From Eubacterium sp. (GTDB lineage: Bacteria > Bacillota > Clostridia > Oscillospirales > Acutalibacteraceae), in the NCBI GenBank assembly GCA_017450645.1, contig JAFSTE010000021.1, positions 1 to 64,000 on the forward strand: 64,000 nucleotides of DNA, written 5' to 3'. Numbering within the stretch: position 1 is the stretch's first letter; every line of letters starts with the position of its first letter. A program made the position numbers and the translations under genes. Positions 8,784 through 16,169 of the stretch are shown here, in pieces. Below the pieces are notes generated by a model that had not been told where the DNA came from, did no database searches, and saw nothing but the letters and a program-made list of their open reading frames with translations.

Positions 8784-9917
8784 TTATATTTTTATCAGTA
8801 TATCCCTAAATATTGAGGTTTTGTCTGTTTTCGAGATGTCGTTAGGCGACACAAGACTAATCTCGCCGAGGGTCTTTTTTCCGCTTTTTACTGTAATTTT
8901 ACCGAGCTTTTCGTGCTTTTTTACGGGCGCTTTCGTGGACATAATAATCGAATACTTGTACTCAATATTATCCGCACCCTTTTCAATAAGAAATTTGTCG
9001 GAATTAATAGCCTTCGGCGTGACCTCTTTAAATACACCTTTAACGACCTTAACGGGCTTTATCTTTTTAGCGTCTATCTCAGGCGTAATCACCTCGTAAT
9101 TTGCAAAGCCGTAGTCAAGCAGATAGCGCGCTGTGTTAAATCTGTCCTCGCTTGTGTCGCTTTTGAGAACTACCGCAACAAGGCTCATACCCTCGCGCTC
9201 GGCGGTAGCCGCGATACAGAAGCCCGCATTAGAAGTTGTACCCGTTTTAAGCCCCGTTATACCGTTATATGAGTTAATCAGCTTGTTGGTGTTGTTAAGC
9301 TCGGTTTTGCCGTCCCTCAGCGAGTCGAGCCAGACGGTAGTGTACTTCTTAATAACCTTATGCTTCATTACCTCTCGCGTAATTATTGCCAAGTCCTCGG
9401 CGCTCGAGTAATGCGCCGTTATCGTGTCGTCAAGTCCGTTACAGTTTTCAAAATTAGTGTTTTTACACCCGAGCTCCCGCGCTCTGTCGTTCATCATCTT
9501 AACAAATGCAGTTGTCGAGCCGCCTATGTATTCGGAAAGCGCGGTGCACGCGTCGTTTGCGCTTGCGATAACTACAGCCTTTAACAGCTCGTCAACCGTC
9601 ATACTCTCCCCTGCTTCAAGCCAAATCTGCGAGCCGCCCATCTTAACCGCGTTTTCGCTAGCCGTTACCTTATCGCTAAGCGTTATTTTATGCGAATCGA
9701 GCGCTTCGAGCACAAGAAGGATTGTCATTATTTTAGTTACTGACGCGGGCGACAGGCGCTCCTTTTCGTTCTTTTTGACTATTATATCCCCCGTATCAAG
9801 GCACATTAGCACTGCGGATTTTGCCTTTATTTCGTCTTTTTTCTGCTTTGCATGCGCCGTTTTGGGCACAGATAACAGTAAAACTCCTGCAAGTAGCAGG
9901 GCAAAAATTCTTTTCAT
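8784..9917 (-). CDS. dacF: D-alanyl-D-alanine carboxypeptidase (DacF/PBP5 type)
   Basis: About 377 residues, exported, and trims the terminal D-Ala of peptidoglycan stem peptides. A Sec signal peptide covers residues 1-23 (MKRIF start, AHA cleavage). The three active-site motifs of the S11 family are present: SVTK at 59-62, SAN at 119-121 and KTG near 210. A C-terminal beta domain of about 100 residues follows, as in PBP5. The start chosen is the ATG at 9917, which has GGTGAT 5 nt upstream; an ATG at 9923 and a GTG at 9926 are alternatives. It is divergent from mtaB. Some family members act in spore cortex formation, but nothing here decides that. Confidence 0.93.
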   Translation of the reverse strand: MKRIFALLLAGVLLLSVPKTAHAKQKKDEIKAKSAVLMCLDTGDIIVKKNEKERLSPASVTKIMTILLVLEALDSHKITLSDKVTASENAVKMGGSQIWLEAGESMTVDELLKAVVIASANDACTALSEYIGGSTTAFVKMMNDRARELGCKNTNFENCNGLDDTITAHYSSAEDLAIITREVMKHKVIKKYTTVWLDSLRDGKTELNNTNKLINSYNGITGLKTGTTSNAGFCIAATAEREGMSLVAVVLKSDTSEDRFNTARYLLDYGFANYEVITPEIDAKKIKPVKVVKGVFKEVTPKAINSDKFLIEKGADNIEYKYSIIMSTKAPVKKHEKLGKITVKSGKKTLGEISLVSPNDISKTDKTSIFRDILIKI

Positions 9918-9949
9918 ATTCATCACCAGTTATTAATATTCACTTTATG

Positions 9950-9978
9950 TTGTAATAATGATAGATATTTGTTATAAT
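9950..9978 (+). promoter_or_regulatory. Sigma-A promoter of mtaB
   Basis: Plus strand: -35 TTGTAA (9950-9955), a 17-nt spacer and -10 TATAAT (9973-9978), in the short divergent gap with dacF. Confidence 0.8.
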
Positions 9979-10006
9979 ATCCTTATTCTATATTCAGAGG
10001 TATGTT

Positions 10007-11299
10007 ATGAAAGCGGCTTTTTACACCCTTGGCTGTAAGGTCAATCAGTACGAAACCGAATATCTGTCTGAGCTTCTCAAAAACGCAGGCTTTGAAATTG
10101 TCTCAATTAATGACGAGGCGGATTACTACATCGTTAACTCCTGCACCGTCACCGCAACAGCTGACCAGAAGACAAGGCAGAATGTCAGAAAGCTCAAAAG
10201 ACGTCACCCCGACTCAACGGTTATACTCACCGGCTGTATGCCGCAGGCTTTTCCCGAGCAGGCAAAAGAGCTGCAGCAGGCTGATATAGTCCTCGGAAAC
10301 AGCAATAACGACGATATTTTAAAGTTAATTAACGAGTATAACGCGAATAAGAGCCGTATAGTTGACATAAAACAGCACGGTAAGGGCGAATCCTTTTCGG
10401 GCTGCGCTATCGAGCGCTTCAGCGAGCGCATAAGAGCGTTTGTAAAAATCGAGGACGGCTGCGACCGCTTTTGCTCATACTGCATTATTCCCACCTCCCG
10501 AGGCAGAGTGCGCTCTAAAGCTCCCGAGGAGCTTAAGCGCGAGATAGAAAGCCTTGCGGATAACGGAATTAAGGAGATTGTGCTCGTCGGAATTAACCTC
10601 TCCGCTTACGGTAAGGGCGAGGATTTCGACCTCGTTGACGCGGTTAGGATATGCGCCGATAACGAAAAAATTCTTCGCGTAAGACTCGGCTCGCTCGAAC
10701 CCGACCACATCACCGACGAGGTTATCGAAAGACTCAGTAAAATTGAAAAGCTATGCCCTCAGTTTCATATTTCGCTTCAGAGCGGGTGCGACAAAACGCT
10801 TAAGAATATGAACCGCCACTACACCGCCGGCGAGTACGAAGCGCTTTGTAACAAGCTCAGAGCAACGTTTAAGGACGCGACTCTTACCACCGACATTATG
10901 GTCGGTTTTCACGAGGAAACGGCTGAGGACTTTGACGAGTCGCTTCGCTTTGCAGAGCGTATCGGCTTTGAAAAGGTGCATACCTTCCCCTATTCCGAAC
11001 GCGAGGGCACTGTAGCGTCACGCAAGGGCGACAACGTGCCGAAGGCTGAAAAAGAGCGCAGAGCCGCCCTTATGATAGAAAAGACGGACGCTATCCGCGG
11101 CGATTACCTTAAGTCGCTTATAGGTACTACCTGCACGGTGCTATTTGAAAATATGGTCGGCGATAATATTTACCAGGGCTACACAAAAAATTACACACCC
11201 GTAAGGCTCAGCAGCTGCGAGGATATTATCGGCAAGGAATTAAGCGTTAAAATAACCGCCTTTGACGAGGAAAACGACTGCCTTATTTCAACACTTTAA
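10007..11299 (+). CDS. mtaB: tRNA t6A37 methylthiotransferase MtaB
   Basis: A 430-residue radical-SAM enzyme that adds a methylthio group to t6A at position 37 of ANN-decoding tRNAs. The N-terminal domain has the three auxiliary-cluster cysteines C10, C46 and C77. The radical-SAM cluster motif is C152-x3-C156-x2-C159 (CDRFCSYC). A TRAM-like C-terminal domain starts near residue 370. The phrase GCKVNQYE at the start favours MtaB over MiaB or RimO. It is monocistronic, and its 3' end overlaps the convergent GH10-like gene by 17 nt. Confidence 0.94.
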   Translation: MKAAFYTLGCKVNQYETEYLSELLKNAGFEIVSINDEADYYIVNSCTVTATADQKTRQNVRKLKRRHPDSTVILTGCMPQAFPEQAKELQQADIVLGNSNNDDILKLINEYNANKSRIVDIKQHGKGESFSGCAIERFSERIRAFVKIEDGCDRFCSYCIIPTSRGRVRSKAPEELKREIESLADNGIKEIVLVGINLSAYGKGEDFDLVDAVRICADNEKILRVRLGSLEPDHITDEVIERLSKIEKLCPQFHISLQSGCDKTLKNMNRHYTAGEYEALCNKLRATFKDATLTTDIMVGFHEETAEDFDESLRFAERIGFEKVHTFPYSEREGTVASRKGDNVPKAEKERRAALMIEKTDAIRGDYLKSLIGTTCTVLFENMVGDNIYQGYTKNYTPVRLSSCEDIIGKELSVKITAFDEENDCLISTL

Positions 11300-12440
11300 G
11301 CATATTATCCACCTCTTTTTTACACCGCGAATCGTCTAGACAGCTGTACGAAAAGATGTAAAAGCCCTTGACTTCGTCGAGCTTTGAGAGATAGGTAATC
11401 TGTCTTGAAATAATATTATCGTTATTTTTAAACTCGTTGATAACGCTTTTATCTTCAAGCGCTGCGTATTTGTCCGCCCTGCCCGCCTTATATAGCGGCA
11501 GCCCGACATATAGGTCGCAGCTTGTAATACCTATCCATTTTTTAGTTGTAAACATAAACGGCTGATACACATTTTTAAAGCCGAAGTAAATCTGAGGACA
11601 GATATAATCGCAGTATCCGCCCTTAGCCCATTTTTCAACATCGGCGTACAGCGTTTCAAAGTCGTTTTTAATATTAGACGAGGGCGAAATACCGAATTTA
11701 ACGGCGCTGTCAGTGCGCTTAACTGCCTTATAGACGGTTTTAACCATATTATTTATCTTATCCCTCCGCCAGGCTGAAAGGCTCTTTTTACCGCCTTTTT
11801 TTAGGTAGGCGCTGTACTCGGCTTTATCTATCTTTTTTGAGGTTGTCGGGTAAAAGTAGTCGTCAAAATGAATAGCGTATATGTTATAATTCCTGACTAT
11901 TTCTACCACGCCTTTTTTAATTAGCTTAGTCACTTTATCGCTCGCGGGGTTAAAATATATACCCTGCCCGGATTTATAAAGCATAGTGCTATCAAAGCTA
12001 ACCTTTTTGTTTTTATCGAAGCTCACCCGATACGGATTAACCCACGCTTCAAGGCGCAGATTATGTTTTTCGGCGACTTCACACATAATTTCAAGCGCGT
12101 CAAAAGAGTATCTGCTTTTAAAGTATTTCGACTCATAGACCGCGTCGGCAAACGCCCTTACCTGAACGGTAACGGTGTTAAAATCCATATTACTTAGCCT
12201 TTTAAACGCGGCGCTTATATTCTCTTTAAACTCGCTTTTAGTTTTACCCTTAGCCATATTATCGAGCTCATAGTATGTGAGCCAGATTGATTTAACATAT
12301 AAATCGTTACTCTTTTGCTCCTTAACTTCGGTAAACTGCGGCGGCGCTGTGTTCGTTTTACTCTGCAGGCTGCAGCCCGAAAAAGTAAGCATTAAACATA
12401 AAATTATAATTATTATTTTTTTCACTCTTGAACACTTCAT
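11283..12440 (-). CDS. GH10-like (GHL10/DUF187) lipoprotein
   Basis: About 385 residues. A lipoprotein signal peptide begins at the ATG at 12440, with a poly-isoleucine core and lipobox TFSGC, so it is anchored outside the membrane. The rest is a glycosyl-hydrolase-like TIM barrel: SIWLTYYEL near the start, FNTVTVQVRAF, LEAWVNPYR, IHFDDYFYP and YICPQIYFGF are the usual strand-end segments of the GHL10 family. Relatives are presumed glycosidases acting on cell-surface or environmental glycans; the substrate is not established. The start region is only 34 bp from the divergent zinc-ribbon gene. Confidence 0.85.
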   Translation of the reverse strand: MKCSRVKKIIIIILCLMLTFSGCSLQSKTNTAPPQFTEVKEQKSNDLYVKSIWLTYYELDNMAKGKTKSEFKENISAAFKRLSNMDFNTVTVQVRAFADAVYESKYFKSRYSFDALEIMCEVAEKHNLRLEAWVNPYRVSFDKNKKVSFDSTMLYKSGQGIYFNPASDKVTKLIKKGVVEIVRNYNIYAIHFDDYFYPTTSKKIDKAEYSAYLKKGGKKSLSAWRRDKINNMVKTVYKAVKRTDSAVKFGISPSSNIKNDFETLYADVEKWAKGGYCDYICPQIYFGFKNVYQPFMFTTKKWIGITSCDLYVGLPLYKAGRADKYAALEDKSVINEFKNNDNIISRQITYLSKLDEVKGFYIFSYSCLDDSRCKKEVDNMLKVLK

Positions 12441-12456
12441 TTCAATGTAGTAAAAT
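12428..12456 (+). promoter_or_regulatory. Promoter of the zinc-ribbon gene, inside the divergent gene
   Basis: Plus strand: -35 TTGAAC (12428-12433), a 17-nt spacer and -10 TAAAAT (12451-12456). The -35 lies inside the first codons of the GH10-like lipoprotein gene, so the two divergent transcription units overlap. Confidence 0.6.
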
Positions 12457-12474
12457 ATAGACGAGGTGACTATT

Positions 12475-12765
12475 ATGGAATACAGACTCGGCAACTCAAA
12501 AAAGCTTTATTCAGCGGGCGAAACGGAGGTTATAACCTGCCCTAACTGCGATAAAAAGGTTAAGATGTCCGTTTTTCAGAATTTTGAATTCAGGCTCAAA
12601 GCGGACTTCCCGCTGTTTGATACGGGCAATGTTTACTGCCTTGTATGCCCCGAATGTGCCGCAGTTTTCGGCGTAAACGAAGCTCAGGCGAAGGTCTTTA
12701 AAAAGGGCGAAAAGCTCGCTATAGGAAATTTCGACTTAAAGGAACTTGAAAGATTTGATGTATAA
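12475..12765 (+). CDS. CpXC-type zinc-ribbon protein
   Basis: A 96-residue protein with two CPxC knuckles, CPNC near residue 20 and CPEC near residue 59, spaced as in CpXC-domain proteins, which probably bind one zinc. The function of this domain is unknown. The ATG at 12475 has GAGGTG 6 nt upstream and is preferred over an in-frame GTG at 12466, which is part of that ribosome-binding site. It overlaps the next gene by 8 nt. It heads a three-gene operon that ends in the terminator at 13606. Confidence 0.8.
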   Translation: MEYRLGNSKKLYSAGETEVITCPNCDKKVKMSVFQNFEFRLKADFPLFDTGNVYCLVCPECAAVFGVNEAQAKVFKKGEKLAIGNFDLKELERFDV

Positions 12766-13036
12766 CGCATTTTTTATATACTTTGCGGCGATTAATATTC
12801 TCGGCGCGCTGATAAATATTATCGATAAAATTAAGGCTCAGCACGGCAGGTGGCGTATTAGCGAAAAGGCGCTGTGGATGTGCGGTATTCTCGGCGGCGC
12901 ACCGCTTAGCTACATTACAATGAAGCTAATCCGCCATAAAACGAAGCACAAGAGCTTTATGATAATAATGCCGATACTCGCCGTAGCCGACATAGCGCTT
13001 TTAGCGCTCGTTTTATATAATTTATATGAGGTATAG
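12758..13036 (+). CDS. DUF1294 small membrane protein
   Basis: About 92 residues with three hydrophobic segments (residues 3-20, 38-58, 68-88) and the family core DKIKAQHGRWRISE...LGGAPLSY...RHKTKH. DUF1294 proteins are small inner-membrane proteins of unknown function, in other bacteria sometimes fused to a cold-shock domain. The ATG at 12758 overlaps the stop of the previous gene; a TTG at 12746 would add four residues but has a poorly spaced ribosome-binding site. It is the middle gene of the operon. Confidence 0.82.
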   Translation: MYNAFFIYFAAINILGALINIIDKIKAQHGRWRISEKALWMCGILGGAPLSYITMKLIRHKTKHKSFMIIMPILAVADIALLALVLYNLYEV

Positions 13037-13038
13037 CT

Positions 13039-13620
13039 ATGAAAAAATTACTTGTTATTTTAATGTGTATTGCTGTTACTGCAAGCGCGTTTACCGCCTG
13101 CGCTAACAAAAAGGAGTACACCGTCGACGGTACTACCGTAAGCTCGACAAAGGCTGAAAAGTCCGACGACTCGATTAAAACCGGTAAGATTAAGAATAAC
13201 ACCTACACTAATAAGTCGGTTAATATTAAAATCGAGCCTACGGATAAGTATGTTGTTCAGACCTTCGGCGACCTCGAGCTGTCGAGTGAAGACCCGAACC
13301 CCGTAATTTACGACTACTTTATTACCGATACCGAGCGCAGCGTGGGCGTAATAGTTATGCTCAGCGGCGAATATCAGTCCGTATCCGATTATAAGAAGGA
13401 GCTTGAAAGCAAGGCTAAAAAGGACACCCTTCGCCAAAAGGACGGCGTTACAATCTCCGATAACGAGTACACCGCCTTCGTTATGAGAACAAAGAAAGGC
13501 AAGAACAAAACGGTTTTCGTTTACGAAAAGAAAAAAGCGCTGTTTATAATCGAGTTTGAAAACTTCAATTACGTCAGCGCAAATGAATATATCAGTAATT
13601 ACTTTAAGACGGCGGAATAA
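13039..13620 (+). CDS. Predicted lipoprotein of unknown function
   Basis: 193 residues. The signal peptide has lysines at 2-3, a hydrophobic core and lipobox FTAC with the lipidated cysteine at 21. A Lys/Ser/Asp-rich linker covers about residues 25-55, and a mixed alpha/beta domain follows. That domain is about the size of PsbP/DUF-like lipoproteins of Firmicutes, but I do not recognise a defined family. It is 2 nt after the DUF1294 gene. Its stop codon is the loop of the operon terminator. Confidence 0.7.
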   Translation: MKKLLVILMCIAVTASAFTACANKKEYTVDGTTVSSTKAEKSDDSIKTGKIKNNTYTNKSVNIKIEPTDKYVVQTFGDLELSSEDPNPVIYDYFITDTERSVGVIVMLSGEYQSVSDYKKELESKAKKDTLRQKDGVTISDNEYTAFVMRTKKGKNKTVFVYEKKKALFIIEFENFNYVSANEYISNYFKTAE

Positions 13621-13632
13621 GCCGTCTTTTTT
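13606..13632 (+). terminator. Intrinsic terminator at the end of the lipoprotein gene
   Basis: AAGACGGC pairs with GCCGTCTT around a seven-base loop that contains the TAA stop, and is followed by TTTTTT. The last three sense codons form the left arm. It sits between two converging operons; the U-run favours the plus strand. Confidence 0.9.
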
Positions 13633-14284
13633 ATTTCATATATTCCCTTAGTTTCAGTAGTATTTTCTTTTCTTTTCGCGATACCTGAACCTGCGAAATA
13701 CCGAGCTCTTTCGCTGTTTCGCTCTGTGTTTTACCGAGGAAAAAGCGGTTTGAAATAATTATCCTCTCGCCCTCGCACAGCTTAGCGGTCGCTTCGTCAA
13801 TAGAAAGCCTGTCAAAGAGCATATCGCTCTCGTCAACGGGTATGTCTATATTCCCCTCCTCCTCGTCGTAAAACGCGCTTAACGAGCGCACGGGAGTCAT
13901 AACGCATAGTATTTCGCTAAGCTCCTCAACGCTGTACCCCGAAAGCGCCGCAAGCTCGCTAACCGTAGGCTCGCGGTTTTCTTTTGACACAAAATTATCC
14001 TTAATATACTGCACCTTCAGTGACTTTTCTTTAAGCGAACGGGAGACCTTAATGCTTCCGCCGTCGCGGAAAAGTCTTTTTATCTCACCCATAATTACGG
14101 GTACGGCGTAGGTCGAAAACGCAAATCCCCTGCTCTCGTCGAAATTATCTACCGCTTTAATAAGCCCGACGCAGCCCGCCTGATACAAATCGTCGTACTC
14201 AATTCCGCGTCCCGTAAAGCGCCGCGCGATAGAGTGTACAAGAGCGAGATTATTAACAATAGCGCCCTCTCTGTCTGCTACCAT
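13631..14284 (-). CDS. sigF: RNA polymerase sigma-F factor (forespore)
   Basis: A 217-residue sigma-70 protein of the SigF/SigG/SigB group. Region 2 is RGIEYDDLYQAGCVGLIKAVDNFD near residue 25, followed by FSTYAVPVIMGEIKR for DNA melting. A short region 3 and region 4 with the helix-turn-helix SETAKELGISQVQVSRKEKKIL near the C-terminus follow. Assignment to SigF rather than SigG or SigB rests on its position after spoIIAA-spoIIAB. It directs early forespore transcription and is held inactive by SpoIIAB. The start overlaps spoIIAB by 7 nt. Confidence 0.93.
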   Translation of the reverse strand: MVADREGAIVNNLALVHSIARRFTGRGIEYDDLYQAGCVGLIKAVDNFDESRGFAFSTYAVPVIMGEIKRLFRDGGSIKVSRSLKEKSLKVQYIKDNFVSKENREPTVSELAALSGYSVEELSEILCVMTPVRSLSAFYDEEEGNIDIPVDESDMLFDRLSIDEATAKLCEGERIIISNRFFLGKTQSETAKELGISQVQVSRKEKKILLKLREYMK

Positions 14285-14715
14285 TGGCTTTTGCCCTGAA
14301 TTTTCTTAACGAGCGTAACGGTCGTCCCCTTGCCTATCTTAGAGCTTACGCTTACCTTGTCGCAAAACGACTGCATTACCGTAAACCCGAGCCCCGCTCT
14401 GTCGCCCTCGCCTGTTGTAAAGAGCGGCGTCATAGCCTGCTCAACCGAGTCGATGCCGACGCCCTTATCCCTAATTTTAATACGAACGCACGCGTTATCG
14501 GTTATCTGCGCGGTTATGTAAATCCTTCCCGTAGTGTCCTTATAGCCGTGAACAATAGCGTTAGTCACCGCCTCGCTAACCGCGGTTTTTATGTCCGAAA
14601 GCTCCTCAATAGTCGGGTCGAGCTGAGTTACAAACGCCGACACAGCGACGCGGCAAAACGCCTCGTTTACGCTCTTTGACTCGACGGTCAGCTTAAATTC
14701 GTTAACAATTTTCAT
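14278..14715 (-). CDS. spoIIAB: Anti-sigma-F factor, serine kinase SpoIIAB
   Basis: A 145-residue GHKL ATPase that binds sigma-F and phosphorylates SpoIIAA. Its ATP-binding motifs are present: N-box EAVTNAIVHGY near residue 50, G1 box RDKGVGID near 80, and G2 box DRAGLGFTVM near 105. Length equals that of Bacillus SpoIIAB. It lies 1 nt after spoIIAA and overlaps sigF by 7 nt, so the partner-switch proteins are made in fixed ratio. Confidence 0.95.
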   Translation of the reverse strand: MKIVNEFKLTVESKSVNEAFCRVAVSAFVTQLDPTIEELSDIKTAVSEAVTNAIVHGYKDTTGRIYITAQITDNACVRIKIRDKGVGIDSVEQAMTPLFTTGEGDRAGLGFTVMQSFCDKVSVSSKIGKGTTVTLVKKIQGKSQW

Positions 14716-14716
14716 T

Positions 14717-15028
14717 TCAGTTCTCCTTTAGTATTACGATACTTGACAGCCCGCTAAGCTCCATAAGCTTTTTAGTCTGGGCGTTAATTCCGCGCACCTC
14801 AACGCTGCCCTTAAAGCTCTGCATAGTGCGGTATCTGCCCATTACAAGACCTATACCCGACGAGTCCATAAAGGACACATTTTTAAAATCGAGTATAAGG
14901 TGCTTAGGCTTTTTAAAGGCTATAGTGTCGTCAATTTTCTCCCTTATCACAGCGCTTGAATGGTGGTCGATTTCGCCGATTAAATACGCTATCAGTAAAT
15001 CGCCGCTCGATTCGATAGTTACATTCAC
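14717..15028 (-). CDS. spoIIAA: Anti-anti-sigma factor SpoIIAA
   Basis: About 103 residues, STAS domain. The phosphorylatable serine lies in FMDSSGIGLVMGR near residue 57, and GEIDHHSS near residue 20 is the family N-terminal strand-loop. When dephosphorylated it frees sigma-F from SpoIIAB in the forespore. The GTG at 15028 has GGAGAG 7 nt upstream and gives a start like Bacillus SpoIIAA; a TTG at 15043 overlaps the ribosome-binding site and is less likely. It is the first gene of the spoIIA operon. Confidence 0.93.
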   Translation of the reverse strand: MNVTIESSGDLLIAYLIGEIDHHSSAVIREKIDDTIAFKKPKHLILDFKNVSFMDSSGIGLVMGRYRTMQSFKGSVEVRGINAQTKKLMELSGLSSIVILKEN

Positions 15029-15044
15029 ACTGCATCTCTCCAAA

Positions 15045-15082
15045 TAAAAAAATCAATCTGTTACCTATATATAACAGATTGA
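15045..15082 (-). terminator. Intrinsic terminator after folC
   Basis: Minus strand: TCAATCTGTTA pairs perfectly with TAACAGATTGA (11 bp) and runs into TTTTTTTATT. It separates valS-folC from spoIIA and leaves only about 25 nt of free sequence before it for any spoIIA control site. Confidence 0.9.
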
Positions 15083-15092
15083 CTAAGCATAA

Positions 15093-15101
15093 TTTGTTGA
15101 A
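15093..15101. promoter_or_regulatory. Possible Spo0A box upstream of spoIIA
   Basis: TTTGTTGAA differs by one base from the Spo0A box TTTGTCGAA. It lies about 65 nt upstream of the spoIIAA start, in the folC-spoIIAA gap. In Bacillus the spoIIA operon is activated by Spo0A and sigma-H; no clear sigma-A promoter is visible here. A nine-base match could be chance. Confidence 0.3.
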
Positions 15102-15107
15102 TTTTGG

Positions 15108-16169
15108 TTAAAGTAAATTAATTATTTCGCGTATCATATAAAACGAGCCGCAAATTAATGTGGGCTTGTATTTTAAGGCGCTTTCTGCGTCGCGCTCGGT
15201 AATTACATCGGCGCAGTATTTCTTAGCAATTTTTGCAAGCTCGTCCGCCTTAATTGCTCGCGGATTACTCACATCAACCGCAATAATCTTTTTGCATTTC
15301 GGTGCTATAAGCGAAATATAGCCCTCAACATCCTTGTCGCGCATCATACCGATAACGGCGACTTCGTTTTCTATAAGTGGCGCGAGAGCTTTTGCTGCAG
15401 CGACATTATGACCTCCGTCGAGAAGTACGCCACCGCGTTTCTCCTGCCTTGCAGGAAGGCGCACAAGCTCGTTTACACCGCTTACGCCAAGTTCGCCGAG
15501 AACAGCGTTAACAATGCTTAAATTGTCCGTTATTCCGCCCGTAACGAGCTTATTGCACTTATCCTTAAAATGCTCTGCAAGCTCGTCGTTATATAAAACG
15601 CAGGTGCCGTTCTTTCTTAGAATACCCGACTTTTCCTCAGCGATTTCGTCTATAGTTGAGCCGAGAAAATCAGTATGGTCAAGCGATACAGAGGTAATAA
15701 CCGACATATTTTCTTTTTCTGTATTAGTAGCGTCGCCCGCACCGCCCATACCGCACTCTATAACGGCATAGTCGACCTTCTGAGCCTTAAAATACAGGTA
15801 CGCCATAACTGTTATGCACTCAAATTCAGTACAGTCGGTACCTGTTATCTGTAAGGTACGCGCGCAGTTACGAAAGTCGTCTTCACTGATAAAATCGCCG
15901 TTAATCTGTATCTGCTCGCGCTCGTTAATAACCCACGGCGAAGTGAAAAGCCCCACCTTATAACCCTCGTTTTTCAGCGCGTTTGCGATAGTTGCCGCAA
16001 CCGTACCCTTACCGTTAGTACCGGCTATATGTATTGTTTTAAAACTGTTTTGCGGGTTGCCGAGCGCGTCGAGAGCCGCTTTAATACGAGTAAGCCCCGG
16101 CTTAATGCCGAGGCTCGTTTTTTCATTAAGATAATTTATCGCGTCACTGTAAGATGAGATTTGGTTCAT
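15108..16169 (-). CDS. folC: Folylpolyglutamate / dihydrofolate synthase, short form
   Basis: 353 residues. Mur-ligase-fold enzyme that adds glutamate to folates or to dihydropteroate. The P-loop IAGTNGKGTVAATIA is near residue 48, FTSPWVINEREQI near 76, the catalytic-region ECGMGGAGDATN near 138, and the C-terminal domain LLDGGHNVAAA near 250. It is about 70 residues shorter than usual. The stretch between SGILRKNGTCVL and the C-terminal domain, where the central-domain G-x-HQ-x-x-N segment normally lies, is largely missing with the frame intact. The start overlaps the valS stop as TAATG. Activity may be altered, but the P-loop and core motifs remain. Confidence 0.85.
   Translation of the reverse strand: MNQISSYSDAINYLNEKTSLGIKPGLTRIKAALDALGNPQNSFKTIHIAGTNGKGTVAATIANALKNEGYKVGLFTSPWVINEREQIQINGDFISEDDFRNCARTLQITGTDCTEFECITVMAYLYFKAQKVDYAVIECGMGGAGDATNTEKENMSVITSVSLDHTDFLGSTIDEIAEEKSGILRKNGTCVLYNDELAEHFKDKCNKLVTGGITDNLSIVNAVLGELGVSGVNELVRLPARQEKRGGVLLDGGHNVAAAKALAPLIENEVAVIGMMRDKDVEGYISLIAPKCKKIIAVDVSNPRAIKADELAKIAKKYCADVITERDAESALKYKPTLICGSFYMIREIINLL

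Noticed and set aside
13631-14284. SigB or SigG instead of SigF
   Set aside because: The upstream genes are spoIIAA-spoIIAB, overlapping in the order fixed for sigF; no rsb-like or spoIIGA gene is near.
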